Position numbers and translations under genes: made by a program. The notes under the pieces are model-generated. The model was not told the DNA's origin and did not search any database. It saw only the letters and a list, made by a program, of their open reading frames with translations. DNA of 64,000 nt from Pedobacter sp. UBA4863 (GTDB lineage Bacteria > Bacteroidota > Bacteroidia > Sphingobacteriales > Sphingobacteriaceae): positions 4,107-68,106 of the forward strand of contig NZ_DHDZ01000036.1 in NCBI RefSeq assembly GCF_002399615.1. The letters run 5' to 3'. Positions within the stretch are counted from its first letter, which is position 1, and each line of letters begins with the position of its first letter. This document shows, piece by piece, positions 44,777 to 54,713 of the stretch.

Positions 44777-46249
44777 ATGTTGCAAGAACAAACCGTATGG
44801 ATCATTGTTGTCGAAATTCTCTATTTGCTCCTTTTAGGCTTTACTTGTTTACGCATTGTTTTTGATACCAGATCGGTAAGTAAAACCTTGGCTTACTTGT
44901 TGTTTGCCGTTTTTGTGCCCATTGTAGGTGTGGTGTTCTATTTTTCGTTTGGTATCAATTACCGAAAAAGAAAGATTTACGATAAAAAATTAAATGTTGA
45001 TGAAAACTTTAAGAAAGAGATTAATGAATTGCTAAAGGCGCACGATCTCGAAGAAGCTATCCATAACGATACGGTTTTAGTTAGGTTTGAACGTTTAATA
45101 AAGCTGTTGGCAAACAAAAAATCTGGTGGCGCTTTCTTGTTGCCAAATAGCAATATACGTTTACTGTTTAATGGAGAAAATAAGTTTTCTGAGCTAATTA
45201 AAGATTTACAGCAGGCCAAGCATCATATCCATATAGAATATTACATTTACGAGAACGACCGCATTGGCAATACTATAAAAGAAATTTTAAAAGCTAAAGC
45301 AAAAGAAGGCGTTAAGGTACGAGTAATATATGATGATTTTGGGAGTAAGGGAATTAGGCGGAATATAGCGAGAGAACTGAATGAGAGTGGGGTAGAAGCT
45401 TTTCCTTTTAATAAAATTAAACTATTGTTATTGGCCAACAGGTTAAATTACCGCAACCACCGCAAAATTGTAATTGTTGATGGCATAATAGCTTTTACCG
45501 GCGGAATAAATATTAGCGATAAATACATTAATGATGAAAGTCAGACCATATTTTGGAGAGATACGCACGTAAGAATTAACGGAGCGGGCGTTTTTGCATT
45601 GCAGCAAATTTTTATTTCGGATTGGAACTTTTGTAGCGGACAAAGGTTACGGGTTGCCGGTAATAATTATTTTCCCTTTAAAAATATGGAAACTTACGGC
45701 AATGCTAAATTGCAAGTGGTTTCTAGTGGCCCAGATTCTGATAGACCAAATATATTATTTGCTATTTTGAAAGCCATACAAACGGCTAAATCGGAGATAT
45801 TGTTAACTACACCTTACTATATCCCCGATGAAAGTTTGCAGCAAACCTTAGTAATGACTGCATTGAGTGGGGTAGAAGTAAAATTGCTGGTGCCTAAAGA
45901 AGGTGATTCGAAACTGGTAGATAGTGTTTCGAGGATTTATTTTGAAGAATTGCTGCAAGCAGGCGTAAAAATTTATCTTTATGAAAAGGGGTTTATCCAC
46001 GCCAAAACACTTGTTATTGATGGCATGTTGGCCTCGGTAGGTACCGCCAATTTTGATTTGAGGAGCTTTGACCTAAACTTTGAAGTAGCTGCCTTAATTT
46101 ATGATAAAGAAATTGCCGAGCAATTGAAAAATGCCTTTTATGATGATTTAAAACAAACGAAACAGCTCTTTTATACGAGTTGGGTAAAGCGATCGTTAGG
46201 GCGGAAGTTTTTAGAGCAGGTTTTACGGTTAATATCGCCTTTTATGTAG
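44777..46249 (+). CDS. cls: Cardiolipin synthase (phospholipase D family)
   Basis: This protein of 490 residues condenses phosphatidylglycerol molecules into cardiolipin at the inner membrane. Two N-terminal membrane helices (about 8-28 and 35-57) precede the catalytic part. The two HKD motifs are NHRKIVIVDG with His 228 and Lys 230, and IHAKTLVIDG with His 408 and Lys 410, each followed by the expected GGINI or GTANFD. The ATG at 44777 fits the promoter and family start (MLQEQTVWIIVVEILYLLLL); a longer frame from 44594 reads through the tRNA remnant and terminator and is not credible. Confidence 0.93.
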   Translation: MLQEQTVWIIVVEILYLLLLGFTCLRIVFDTRSVSKTLAYLLFAVFVPIVGVVFYFSFGINYRKRKIYDKKLNVDENFKKEINELLKAHDLEEAIHNDTVLVRFERLIKLLANKKSGGAFLLPNSNIRLLFNGENKFSELIKDLQQAKHHIHIEYYIYENDRIGNTIKEILKAKAKEGVKVRVIYDDFGSKGIRRNIARELNESGVEAFPFNKIKLLLLANRLNYRNHRKIVIVDGIIAFTGGINISDKYINDESQTIFWRDTHVRINGAGVFALQQIFISDWNFCSGQRLRVAGNNYFPFKNMETYGNAKLQVVSSGPDSDRPNILFAILKAIQTAKSEILLTTPYYIPDESLQQTLVMTALSGVEVKLLVPKEGDSKLVDSVSRIYFEELLQAGVKIYLYEKGFIHAKTLVIDGMLASVGTANFDLRSFDLNFEVAALIYDKEIAEQLKNAFYDDLKQTKQLFYTSWVKRSLGRKFLEQVLRLISPFM

Positions 46250-46292
46250 CTTAAAAATTAACGTTAGTGCTTACCTTAAGTTTTAGGGGCAG

Positions 46293-47420
46293 TTATTTTA
46301 CGCCTTTCCACCATTGCTTAAACACCTGCTGTTCGTTGTCTAAATTTACCACTTCGCCAATCATTGGAGTTACCATCGGAATTTCGTTTTTGTTTAATCT
46401 AGCTACTTCATTTAGAGGTTCGTCCCATTGGTGCATGGCCAACATAAATTTAGAAGAATGTACCGGGAAAAAACGCTTTGCTTTTAAATCTTTAGTTGCT
46501 TTAATTACCTCTTCGGGCAAAGTGTGTATGGCTTGCCAGGCTACATTATACTGTCCGTTTTCTAAAATAGCCAAATCAAAAGGTCCAAATTTTTCACCAA
46601 TTTTCGCAAAATGGGAGCCGTAGCCGCTATCGCCACCAATAAATATTTTTTGATGAGGTGTTTGTAAAACATAGGCCAACCAAAGTGTATTGTTGCGTGT
46701 AAATCCCCTGCCCGAGAAGTGTCTTCCAGGAACGGTATGTAAAGTAATATCGTTATCAAGAGCAATCTCCTCATTCCAGTCTTTTTCTATCAACTGCTCA
46801 GGTGCAAAACCCCAAACTTCAAAATGCTCACCAACACCTAGCCCACAAATTACTTTACCTACTTTGGCTTTTAGTCCCATAATAGTTTCATAATCCAAAT
46901 GATCATAATGGTCGTGGCTAATTACCAAATAATCAATATTGGGCAAATCGGCTACGTTATAAATATCAGCACCTTTAAAAGATTTATTGGTGTTAGGCAA
47001 AGGCGATGCATTGCCACTAAGCACAGGGTCTATCAAGAACCGCTTACCCGCTATTTGCATATAATAAGACGAATGCCCAAACCATACCAACAGGTTAGAA
47101 TCTATAGGCAGGCTCAGTAAGTCTGTTTTAACAGAAGGCAAACTATCTGTGGGTTTCCTACGAGGATGGTTTTTAAACAGCATATCGAACATAATTCCTA
47201 CCATCGAATAGCCCTTTGTAAGGTTTGGGGTGTACGCTAAATTTTGAAATTTGCCATCCTTATAATTGGGCGATCGCTGTATGCGCTCTAATCGCTCGCC
47301 ACTTGGTGCTTTGCCAAATTTGGGATGGCGCATATATAAATAGGATCCCATAATAATTAGTAACGATAGGGATAGGATGATGATCATTGTTTTTTTAAAA
47401 AAATTAAGTGTTTTTTTCAT
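46293..47420 (-). CDS. MBL-fold metallo-hydrolase, NAPE-PLD-like
   Basis: This 375-residue protein has an N-terminal membrane anchor (about 8-29, FFKKTMIIILSLSLLIIMGS) and a metallo-beta-lactamase domain. The metal motif is His 169, His 171, Asp 173 and His 174 in ISHDHYDHLD; further ligands are likely in VPGRHFSGRG, IGGDSGYG and FFPVHSSKF. The GHSSYYMQIAGKRFLIDP strand pair fits the NAPE-PLD/UlaG-type group, which includes lipid phosphodiesterases. It is convergent to cls with 43 bases between stops; a link to phospholipid turnover is possible but only suggested by the neighbour. Confidence 0.88.
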   Translation of the reverse strand: MKKTLNFFKKTMIIILSLSLLIIMGSYLYMRHPKFGKAPSGERLERIQRSPNYKDGKFQNLAYTPNLTKGYSMVGIMFDMLFKNHPRRKPTDSLPSVKTDLLSLPIDSNLLVWFGHSSYYMQIAGKRFLIDPVLSGNASPLPNTNKSFKGADIYNVADLPNIDYLVISHDHYDHLDYETIMGLKAKVGKVICGLGVGEHFEVWGFAPEQLIEKDWNEEIALDNDITLHTVPGRHFSGRGFTRNNTLWLAYVLQTPHQKIFIGGDSGYGSHFAKIGEKFGPFDLAILENGQYNVAWQAIHTLPEEVIKATKDLKAKRFFPVHSSKFMLAMHQWDEPLNEVARLNKNEIPMVTPMIGEVVNLDNEQQVFKQWWKGVK

Positions 47421-47624
47421 CTTGAAGGCAGAAAGCTAAATAAAAATAAGAAATAGTTTTGTCTTAAATCCCAAATTTTATTGCGCTAAAGGCTAAATAC
47501 CTTGAAACATAAAAAGATTATTTTAAGAATGGCTTCGCATATCACAATGTTTTTCTAATTTCATCTTTCATAAGAATTAGCGTTCCTTAACCTAGCACTA
47601 TATTTAGGCCGAGGCACATTTAAA

Positions 47625-48164
47625 ATGATAACCCACAACAATGAAAAGGATTTATGGATAAAAGTAAGCCAAGGGGATGTTAACGCCTTTAATTTAGTTT
47701 TCGAATATCACTATAAATCATTATGTATAAGTGCATTGCTGTTGGTTAAGGATGAAAAAACAGCTGAAGATGTAGTGCAGGACGTTTTCTTGAAAATATG
47801 GAGTAAACGGATGGAGTTGGGGCAAGTGGGTAATATGGCTTCCTATTTATATATTTCGGTCAAAAATTCTTGTTTAGATCAGTTGAGAAAGACAAGAATT
47901 ACGGATGATATTAATGAAGTAGAAATAAGCGATGGTGCGTTAGACCCTTTCCACTCGGTAAGAATAAAAGAACTTAGCAAGCAGTTAGAAGAAGCAAAAG
48001 CAAGTTTGCCCTTGCAGTGTAAAGTAATTTTTGAAATGGTGTATATAGAAGGTAAGAAATATCAAGAAGTGGCAGATGAGTTGGGCTTAAGTATAAATAC
48101 CATAAAAACTCAATTAAAACGGGCTTTAGCTAAAATGAGGGCGATTATGGAAAAATTTAGATAA
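47625..48164 (+). CDS. ECF sigma factor, FecI-like Bacteroidetes type
   Basis: This 179-residue RNA polymerase sigma factor has region 2 at about 20-90 (FEYHYKSLCISALLLVKDEK and AEDVVQDVFLKIW) and region 4 at about 125-175 (LPLQCKVIFEMVYIEGKKYQ then EVADELGLSINTIKTQLKRA). It should direct transcription of the following SusC locus when freed by its anti-sigma factor. The anti-sigma gene follows after 51 bases that hold a candidate promoter element. It is the outer-membrane-signalled type because the linked SusC has an STN domain. Confidence 0.94.
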   Translation: MITHNNEKDLWIKVSQGDVNAFNLVFEYHYKSLCISALLLVKDEKTAEDVVQDVFLKIWSKRMELGQVGNMASYLYISVKNSCLDQLRKTRITDDINEVEISDGALDPFHSVRIKELSKQLEEAKASLPLQCKVIFEMVYIEGKKYQEVADELGLSINTIKTQLKRALAKMRAIMEKFR

Positions 48165-48168
48165 TGTT

Positions 48169-48195
48169 GTCACCCTAAAAAGAATAACTATCGTC
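48169..48195 (+). promoter_or_regulatory. Candidate ECF promoter before the anti-sigma gene
   Basis: GTCACCC (48169-48175) and CGTC (48192-48195) are separated by 16 bases. The same arrangement and spacing occur at 49557-49583 before susC. It ends 20 bases before the fecR-like start. Confidence 0.7.
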
Positions 48196-48215
48196 ATACT
48201 GAAACATAAGAAAAG

Positions 48216-49364
48216 TTGAAACCTTTGCGTGAACATATAGATGAGCTAATTGCTGATAAAATCAGTGGTCAGATTAGTGCGGAGGACGATGCGCTTTTAA
48301 CAAAATATATTGGTACAGACGAATCTGTTCGTTTACAATGGGAACAATCATTAGCCGCTGTTGCTCTTTATAAAGCCACTCAGCAGGGTTCAAATATAAA
48401 CGAAAAAGCAGCATGGAATAAGTTAGTTGAGAAGTTAGGGGCCGAGCCACCAACGGTAAAATTAAAAACTCAAAAATTTAGGTGGCTGGTAGCCGCTAGT
48501 ATTTTGGTGCCTTTATTGTTGGTAAGCTTACTATGGTTTAGCTTGTCTAACAGCGATATGCAGTTTGCACAAAAAAAAGCGAGTAAAACCGATCCTATTA
48601 AAGTAATGCTTAGCGACGGTACAACATATACTATTGAAAATGATAAAGGTGTAACCGCAGGGGAAATTCATTTTGGTGCAAAATCAGCGAGTAGGGCCGA
48701 CCAAAGAAAAGGAACTGCATTAGCAAACGAGGTTATCACTTTAGCTATTCCGAAAGGTAAAACCTATGCAATAGTACTTGCCGATGGCACTTCGGTGAAG
48801 ATAAATAGTGCATCTGTATTGAAATTTCCGCTGGTATTTAGCGGAAAAACAAGAGAAGTGGAATTAGATGGCGAAGCTTATTTAGAAGTTGCTAAAAATG
48901 CTAAGCCTTTTATAGTGAAAACCCCAGAAATGGATGTTAAAGTGCTAGGGACAAAGTTTAATGTAAACACTTATCCTGGTAATGATGCGCAAACATCTTT
49001 AATTGAAGGAAGTGTAGCCATCTCAAATAATGATCATACTAAAGAGTTTCTTATTAAACCGGGACAAGCAGCCGTAAAGCGAGCCAATAATTTAATTGCT
49101 ATAGAAAATTTTTCTACAGATAAAGTGCTTTCATGGTTGGGCGGAACCTACTATTTTAGCAATATGCCATTGCGTGAAATCGTAAATATTACCAACCGAG
49201 TTACAGGAGAAGATTTATATATCACCGATTCTAAAATTGCTAACTACAGATTTTCGGGTGCTTTAGAAATAGATAAGCCGATTAAAGTGCTTTTAGAGAA
49301 CATAAAAGCATCATCTTCTCAAATTCAATATACGATAAAAGACGGGAGAATAGAACTCTATTAA
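48216..49364 (+). CDS. FecR family anti-sigma factor
   Basis: This 382-residue inner membrane protein holds the ECF sigma factor inactive until the outer membrane transporter signals. It has a cytoplasmic N-terminal part (about 1-83), a membrane helix (about 87-107, WLVAASILVPLLLVSLLWFS) and a periplasmic FecR domain (about 170-290, KGKTYAIVLADGTSVKINSA to VKVLGTKFNVNTYP) followed by an STN-binding C-terminal domain. The start is a TTG at 48216: the only in-frame codons before it back to a stop at 48207 are not starts, so a rare start codon is forced. Confidence 0.92.
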   Translation: MKPLREHIDELIADKISGQISAEDDALLTKYIGTDESVRLQWEQSLAAVALYKATQQGSNINEKAAWNKLVEKLGAEPPTVKLKTQKFRWLVAASILVPLLLVSLLWFSLSNSDMQFAQKKASKTDPIKVMLSDGTTYTIENDKGVTAGEIHFGAKSASRADQRKGTALANEVITLAIPKGKTYAIVLADGTSVKINSASVLKFPLVFSGKTREVELDGEAYLEVAKNAKPFIVKTPEMDVKVLGTKFNVNTYPGNDAQTSLIEGSVAISNNDHTKEFLIKPGQAAVKRANNLIAIENFSTDKVLSWLGGTYYFSNMPLREIVNITNRVTGEDLYITDSKIANYRFSGALEIDKPIKVLLENIKASSSQIQYTIKDGRIELY

Positions 49365-49556
49365 CTTACGCTAAGCTTTATAAAGCATTTGTTTTTAAAA
49401 TTGGTTTATAATTTAATACGCTAGAAGCTTGTTGCTCTTAAAAGTACATGGTTGTGAGCTTAACGTTTCTTAAGCTTTAGGATGAGGTTTGGCATGCCTT
49501 AAAAAAAGCACTTTTGAGATTATTTATAAACAAAATCAAAAAAAATATAAAATTCC

Positions 49557-49583
49557 GTCACCCTTTTTAGGCATTGCCACGTC
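49557..49583 (+). promoter_or_regulatory. Candidate ECF promoter before susC
   Basis: GTCACCC (49557-49563) and CGTC (49580-49583), again with a 16-base spacer, lie 28 bases before the susC ATG. Both elements also share a T or A run after GTCACCCT. This is the best candidate target of the sigma factor at 47625. Confidence 0.72.
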
Positions 49584-49611
49584 TTTAGCCTAAACAACCA
49601 ATAACCTAAAT

Positions 49612-52600
49612 ATGTTGAACTCTAAGATTGACACATTAAGGGCTACGAGATTTCGTGTCTTTAATGTGGGTGTAAGGCAATTTTATTGTCTTAGTTTATT
49701 TTTTGTGCTGCTTAGCATTAAAAGTATCGCTTTTCAAACCAAAACCTTTTCTTTTTCGGGCAAAGATGTTGCGTTGCTTACCATTTTCGAAGAAATTAAG
49801 AAACAAACTGGAGCCATTGTTTTCTATAGCAATGAATTGTTAAATGACAAAGAAAAAGTAACAGTAGATTTTAAAAATGCTTCGCTTAGTCAGGTAATGA
49901 CAGGTTTATTGAAGAATAAACAATTAATCTACCAATTTTCAGACGATTATATTCTGATTAAAAAACGTCCGGTAAATAAAACTACCACTGCTAAACCTAT
50001 TGTAGCAGCACAAGACACCATAGTTACTTTGGTTGGAAAAGTAATGAATAATAGTACAATGCAAGGTATTGCGGGGGTGTCTGTGGTAAATACTTCTAGA
50101 AACTTAACTGTTATTACAGATGCAATAGGTGTTTTTAGGATTAAAGGTAAAGAAGGAGATTCGGTTAGGTTTAACTACATTGGTATGTTACCTGTAAAAT
50201 TGCCTTTTCAAAAGGAAGAACTGCAAATGGTGATGTTGGCCAGTAGCGTAGAGACCATGAAAGAAGTGGTGGTAACAGGTTATCAGGTTATTGATAAAAG
50301 AACTTTTACTGGTTCGGTGGGTAAAATAGATCCAAAAACTTTGGCAACTGCCGGTACTTCAGATGTGGGTAAATCTTTACAAGGTGCGGTAGCTGGTGTA
50401 GCTGTAGAAAACTCTAGCGGTACGTTTGGTACAAAAGCAAAAATTAGAATTAGAGGTAACTCGTCTATTAGCGGCAACCAAGAGCCACTTTGGGTAGTAG
50501 ATGGTATTGTTTTAGATGATCCTGTCAACGTTAACCCCAATCAGTTATATTCTGGCGATGCTGCAACTATGTTAAGCTCTGCAATTAGTGGTATCAATCC
50601 TGATGATATTGAAGACATTCAGATTTTAAAAGATGCTTCCGCAACTGCAATGTATGGTACACAAGCAGTAAATGGTGTAATTGTAGTTACTACTAAAAGA
50701 GGTAAGGTAGGTAGCCCCACGGTGAGTTATAAAAATACATTTTCGGTAGGAATAAAGCCCAGTATTACCCAGTTTAATGTAATGAATTCTAAGCAACGAA
50801 TGGAATTTTCAGAAGAAATGTATGAGAAAAACCTTCTTGATTTTACCAACTTAAACCAAACTTACGGTGCTTATGGTAAATTATTAAATCAATTATCTAA
50901 GAAAGAAATTGATTGGAATGGTTTTTACGATGGCATACAGCGAGCTAAAACTTACAATACAGACTGGTTTGATGTGCTTTTTAAAAATGCTTTGAACCAA
51001 GAGCACAGCGTAAGCATTAGTTCTGGAACGGACAAAGCACAATACTACATGTCTGCCAGTTATTTTAAAGACGATGGACAAACCAAGGGACAGTACACCG
51101 ATCGTTATACGGCCAATTTAAGGGGTAATTATAACCTTTCAGAAAAGTTTATGTTAACAGCTTCGTTGTACGCGTCAATTAGAAATCAACGTATGTTTGG
51201 TGCTTATAACTCTACCGAAACAGTTACTGGTATTGTTGATCGAGAATTTGATATTAATCCGTATAACTATGCCAGAACAACAAGTAGGGCCATGCGACCT
51301 TATGGTGATGACGGCTCGTTAGAATTTTACCAAACCAATTATGCGCCTTTCAACATCATCCACGAGCTAGAAAATAACTTTATCGACATTAAAGCTCGTG
51401 AGGTGAAATTTCAATTGGATGGAAAATGGAATATTGCCAAAAAACTTACTTATTTAGGCATTGTTTCGGGGCGTATGTCATCAGCTTATAGCGAGCACAT
51501 TGCTACCGAAAAATCTAACGTTGCCGAAAGTTATAGGGCCATGCAAAGTTTGTCTATTCGTTCGGCAAATGGATTATTGTATAATGATCCTTATGACGAT
51601 AGTGAATATCCAATATCGGTTTTACCAAGAGGTGGTATTGTAATTACTGATAATACATTGGCCGATTTTTATACCGTTAGAAACTCCTTAAACTGGAAAC
51701 CTGTGATTGCACAAAAACACAGTTTCGATGTTCTTGGTGGTACTGAAATAAGACATAGAAAATATTATACTGATTATTACAAAGGTTACGGTTTCGATTA
51801 TGGTAGGGGAATGACCTCTAGTCCAGATTATCGTGCCATACAAAGAGATTTGTTATCTATCGGTGGATCTCCATATTACCGTAAAGGACAAAATATTTAC
51901 AACGAGGCTTCATTTTTTGCAAACCTGGCTTACACCTATAACCAAAAGTACAATGCCACTTTATCTGTAAGGGCCGATGGGTCTAACAGGTTGGGGGCAT
52001 CAGAACGTTTTAGGTTTTTGCCAATTTGGGTAGCTGGTGCCAGTTGGAACGCAGTTGATGAAGATTTTTTGAAAGATATTTCTTGGTTAAACAACCTAAA
52101 ATTGAGAGGCTCTTATGGGATGCGTGGTAATATTAGCGGTTTGGGTAGTCCAGAAATGTTGGCTTATTACGGCACTAATGTAAGGTTTGATCCGAATGAT
52201 GTAGAAAACTCTATTACTATTTCTGCTCCAGATAATCCAACCATGCAATGGGAAAAAGAAAAAATGTCTAACATAGCTTTAGAAATTGGGGTATTTGATA
52301 GGTTTAGCGCCACTTTAGAATATTATGCCAGAAAAAACTACGACTTAATAGGAAACTTGGAAGTGTCTAGAATAAGTGGTTTTCAACGTAAAACCATGAA
52401 CTGGGCAGATATGAAAAACCAAGGTTTTGAGCTTACACTTACCACTCAAAACATCAAAAACAAAGATTTTGAATGGAATACTATTTTAACCTTCGGATAT
52501 AACAAAAATACGGTAACCAGAATGTCAACTTCTGGTACAACGGTTTTACAGGCCACTTCGTCAAACGGTAGTGCGGCGGTAGGTTATCCAGTAAATGGTT

Positions 52601-53247
52601 TATATTCTTTCCGCTTTGCGGGATTAAATGACGAAGGTTTGCCGTTGTTTTATAACTACAATAACCTACCAACTTATCAAATTACAAAGTATTACAGAAC
52701 CTTAAGTATTTTAGACTATGAAGGCAGCAGAGATCCATTAGGCTCTGGTGGTTTTACCAATAGTTTCAAGTATAAAAATGTTTCCTTGTCATTTCTATTT
52801 ACTTACTCTTATGGCAATAAAATTAGGTTAAATCCATTTTTTCAACGGTACTACAGTGATGTTGCCGCTTTAGATGCTACACTTGCAAATCGCTGGACAG
52901 CACCAGGACACGAGCTCTATACCAATGTGCCACGTATCATAGAAGCCGAAACCAGGAGCCGATTGTTACAGGCAAATGCCGATCCTTTTACATTTTACAA
53001 CAGGAGCAACATTAGGGTAGCAAATGGGTCGTTTATACGTTTAAAAAATGTGATGTTAAGCTATAGCGTGCCAACCGAAATCAGTAAAAAAATTGGGCTT
53101 AAATCTCTGCAAATTAACGGTCAAGCGCAAAATCTCATTTTATGGGCCGATCCAAAGTTAAACGGACAAGACCCTGAAGCCTTTGTGTCTGGGGTTTCTA
53201 TACCTGCAGCAACAACATATACTTTGGGGTTAGGTGTTAATTTTTAA
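49612..53247 (+). CDS. SusC family TonB-dependent transporter with STN signalling domain
   Basis: This 1211-residue outer membrane protein imports a substrate and reports its presence. The signal peptide (to about 41) is followed by an STN domain (about 45-120, TFSFSGKDVALLTIFEEIKK, and the end DYILIKKRP), a carboxypeptidase-regulatory-like domain (about 138-215), a plug (about 220-360, SLQGAVAGVAVENS and KDASATAMYGTQAVNGVIVV) and the barrel. The STN domain contacts FecR in the periplasm, which fits the adjacent sigma/anti-sigma genes. A candidate ECF promoter is directly upstream. The downstream peptidase genes suggest peptide-containing substrate. Confidence 0.94.
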   Translation: MLNSKIDTLRATRFRVFNVGVRQFYCLSLFFVLLSIKSIAFQTKTFSFSGKDVALLTIFEEIKKQTGAIVFYSNELLNDKEKVTVDFKNASLSQVMTGLLKNKQLIYQFSDDYILIKKRPVNKTTTAKPIVAAQDTIVTLVGKVMNNSTMQGIAGVSVVNTSRNLTVITDAIGVFRIKGKEGDSVRFNYIGMLPVKLPFQKEELQMVMLASSVETMKEVVVTGYQVIDKRTFTGSVGKIDPKTLATAGTSDVGKSLQGAVAGVAVENSSGTFGTKAKIRIRGNSSISGNQEPLWVVDGIVLDDPVNVNPNQLYSGDAATMLSSAISGINPDDIEDIQILKDASATAMYGTQAVNGVIVVTTKRGKVGSPTVSYKNTFSVGIKPSITQFNVMNSKQRMEFSEEMYEKNLLDFTNLNQTYGAYGKLLNQLSKKEIDWNGFYDGIQRAKTYNTDWFDVLFKNALNQEHSVSISSGTDKAQYYMSASYFKDDGQTKGQYTDRYTANLRGNYNLSEKFMLTASLYASIRNQRMFGAYNSTETVTGIVDREFDINPYNYARTTSRAMRPYGDDGSLEFYQTNYAPFNIIHELENNFIDIKAREVKFQLDGKWNIAKKLTYLGIVSGRMSSAYSEHIATEKSNVAESYRAMQSLSIRSANGLLYNDPYDDSEYPISVLPRGGIVITDNTLADFYTVRNSLNWKPVIAQKHSFDVLGGTEIRHRKYYTDYYKGYGFDYGRGMTSSPDYRAIQRDLLSIGGSPYYRKGQNIYNEASFFANLAYTYNQKYNATLSVRADGSNRLGASERFRFLPIWVAGASWNAVDEDFLKDISWLNNLKLRGSYGMRGNISGLGSPEMLAYYGTNVRFDPNDVENSITISAPDNPTMQWEKEKMSNIALEIGVFDRFSATLEYYARKNYDLIGNLEVSRISGFQRKTMNWADMKNQGFELTLTTQNIKNKDFEWNTILTFGYNKNTVTRMSTSGTTVLQATSSNGSAAVGYPVNGLYSFRFAGLNDEGLPLFYNYNNLPTYQITKYYRTLSILDYEGSRDPLGSGGFTNSFKYKNVSLSFLFTYSYGNKIRLNPFFQRYYSDVAALDATLANRWTAPGHELYTNVPRIIEAETRSRLLQANADPFTFYNRSNIRVANGSFIRLKNVMLSYSVPTEISKKIGLKSLQINGQAQNLILWADPKLNGQDPEAFVSGVSIPAATTYTLGLGVNF

Positions 53248-53258
53248 TTCGTAAAAAC

Positions 53259-54686
53259 ATGAAAACAACTTCACAAAAAAATATCATAAGAATTTTAGTT
53301 ACTTGTTTTATACTGATTACTTTTTCGAGCTGTAAAAAATTCTTAGCCGTTAATCCAGATAATAGAATAAGACCACAATCAGTTGAAGATTATCAAGCCA
53401 TTTTAACAGGTGCGCTACCACAAGCATTTCATCTTTTTACCGAGCTGTACACCGATAATTATCGTTATTACGATTATACCGATTTTAACAATGCCAATAT
53501 CCAGTCGTGGTTAAAACCAATTTATTTATGGTCTGATGAGTATATTTCTAACAGTGGCATTACGCCAGAGGGCGGATGGCGCAAATACTATAACTCCATT
53601 TATGTTGCCAACGTAGTTTTAGAAGGTTTAGCCACAGCATCGGGAAGCGAAAAGCATAAGTCGTCTTTACGAGGCGAAGCCTTACTAGTTCGTGCCTATT
53701 GTCATTTTATGTTGGTTAATATTTTTGCTAAACATTATAACGAAGCAACAGCAGCTACAGATTTAGGTATTCCCTATGCTTTAGCCACAGAAAAAGTATC
53801 TAATACGCATTATAAACGCGATGCTGTAAAAGTAGTTTACAATTTAATAGAGAAAGATGCTTTAGAGGGTTTAAGCTTAATTAAAGATGAGCTATTTGAT
53901 AAACCAAAATTCCACTTTTCAACCACATCTGCAAATGCCTTTTTAAGTAGGTTTTATTTGTTTAAAGGTGATTATAAAACCAGTTTAGAGTACAGTGAAC
54001 GTGTTTTTACAAAAAATTCGACCGTTAGAGATTTATTTAAAGATTACGATACCTACATGGCAACTGGCTTATATACAGAGTTTGCCATGAGATACACCAC
54101 GGTAGAGCAGAGTAATATTTTATTAATGAACCATACCCTAGAATGGAACTCTTTTGGCAGAAGCGGAATGTACGCCAACGAGTATAGAAGTACATTTTCT
54201 AGTGCCGATTTAAGGGGTAGGCTTTATACGTTTACCAGTAACCAAACACCTAATTACATTGTCCGTAAATTTCGTTCCCAAACACCTTCAGATGGGCAGC
54301 AGTATTCTAATGTTAGTTTGTTTGTGGTAGAAGAGGTAATGTACAACGCTGCAGAAGCTGCCGTTAGAAAAGAAAATCCAGATATGGCCTACGCTATTGA
54401 TAAGCTAAATGCCATTTTAATTAAAAGGCTAAGACCATACACCGCCCTTAAAGTTGCCGATTTTGCAACGCCAGAAGCTTTATTAACAAAAATTATTGAC
54501 GAAAAAAATCGCGAATTATGTTACGAAGGTTATAGATGGTTTGATATTAAACGATTTAATATTCCCGTAAGCCATTGGACAGAAAATGGGGTGAAAACTT
54601 TAGCACCTAACGATTTAAGAAGGGTTTTTCAAATTCCAGTACCAGAACTAACAGCAAACCCGTTAATGGAACCCAACCCGAGATAA
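53259..54686 (+). CDS. SusD/RagB family surface lipoprotein
   Basis: This 475-residue lipoprotein partners the STN-type SusC 11 bases upstream. The lipobox is ITFSSC (Cys 26) followed by KKFLAVNPDNR. SusD hallmarks are HKSSLRGEALLVRAYCHFML (about 133-152) and IIDEKNRELCYEGYRWFDIKR (abridged motif RELCYEGYRWFD, about 420-432). It is somewhat shorter than glycan-binding SusD proteins, as often seen in loci with a zinc metallohydrolase partner. It should bind the substrate at the cell surface. Confidence 0.92.
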   Translation: MKTTSQKNIIRILVTCFILITFSSCKKFLAVNPDNRIRPQSVEDYQAILTGALPQAFHLFTELYTDNYRYYDYTDFNNANIQSWLKPIYLWSDEYISNSGITPEGGWRKYYNSIYVANVVLEGLATASGSEKHKSSLRGEALLVRAYCHFMLVNIFAKHYNEATAATDLGIPYALATEKVSNTHYKRDAVKVVYNLIEKDALEGLSLIKDELFDKPKFHFSTTSANAFLSRFYLFKGDYKTSLEYSERVFTKNSTVRDLFKDYDTYMATGLYTEFAMRYTTVEQSNILLMNHTLEWNSFGRSGMYANEYRSTFSSADLRGRLYTFTSNQTPNYIVRKFRSQTPSDGQQYSNVSLFVVEEVMYNAAEAAVRKENPDMAYAIDKLNAILIKRLRPYTALKVADFATPEALLTKIIDEKNRELCYEGYRWFDIKRFNIPVSHWTENGVKTLAPNDLRRVFQIPVPELTANPLMEPNPR

Positions 54687-54713
54687 AAAATACTAAAACT
54701 AAACAAAATAAAG

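Noticed and set aside
46267..46623. Plus-strand open frame opposite the MBL-fold hydrolase (118 codons)
   Set aside because: The opposite strand carries the intact metallo-hydrolase with its metal motif; this frame has no signal, domain or promoter.
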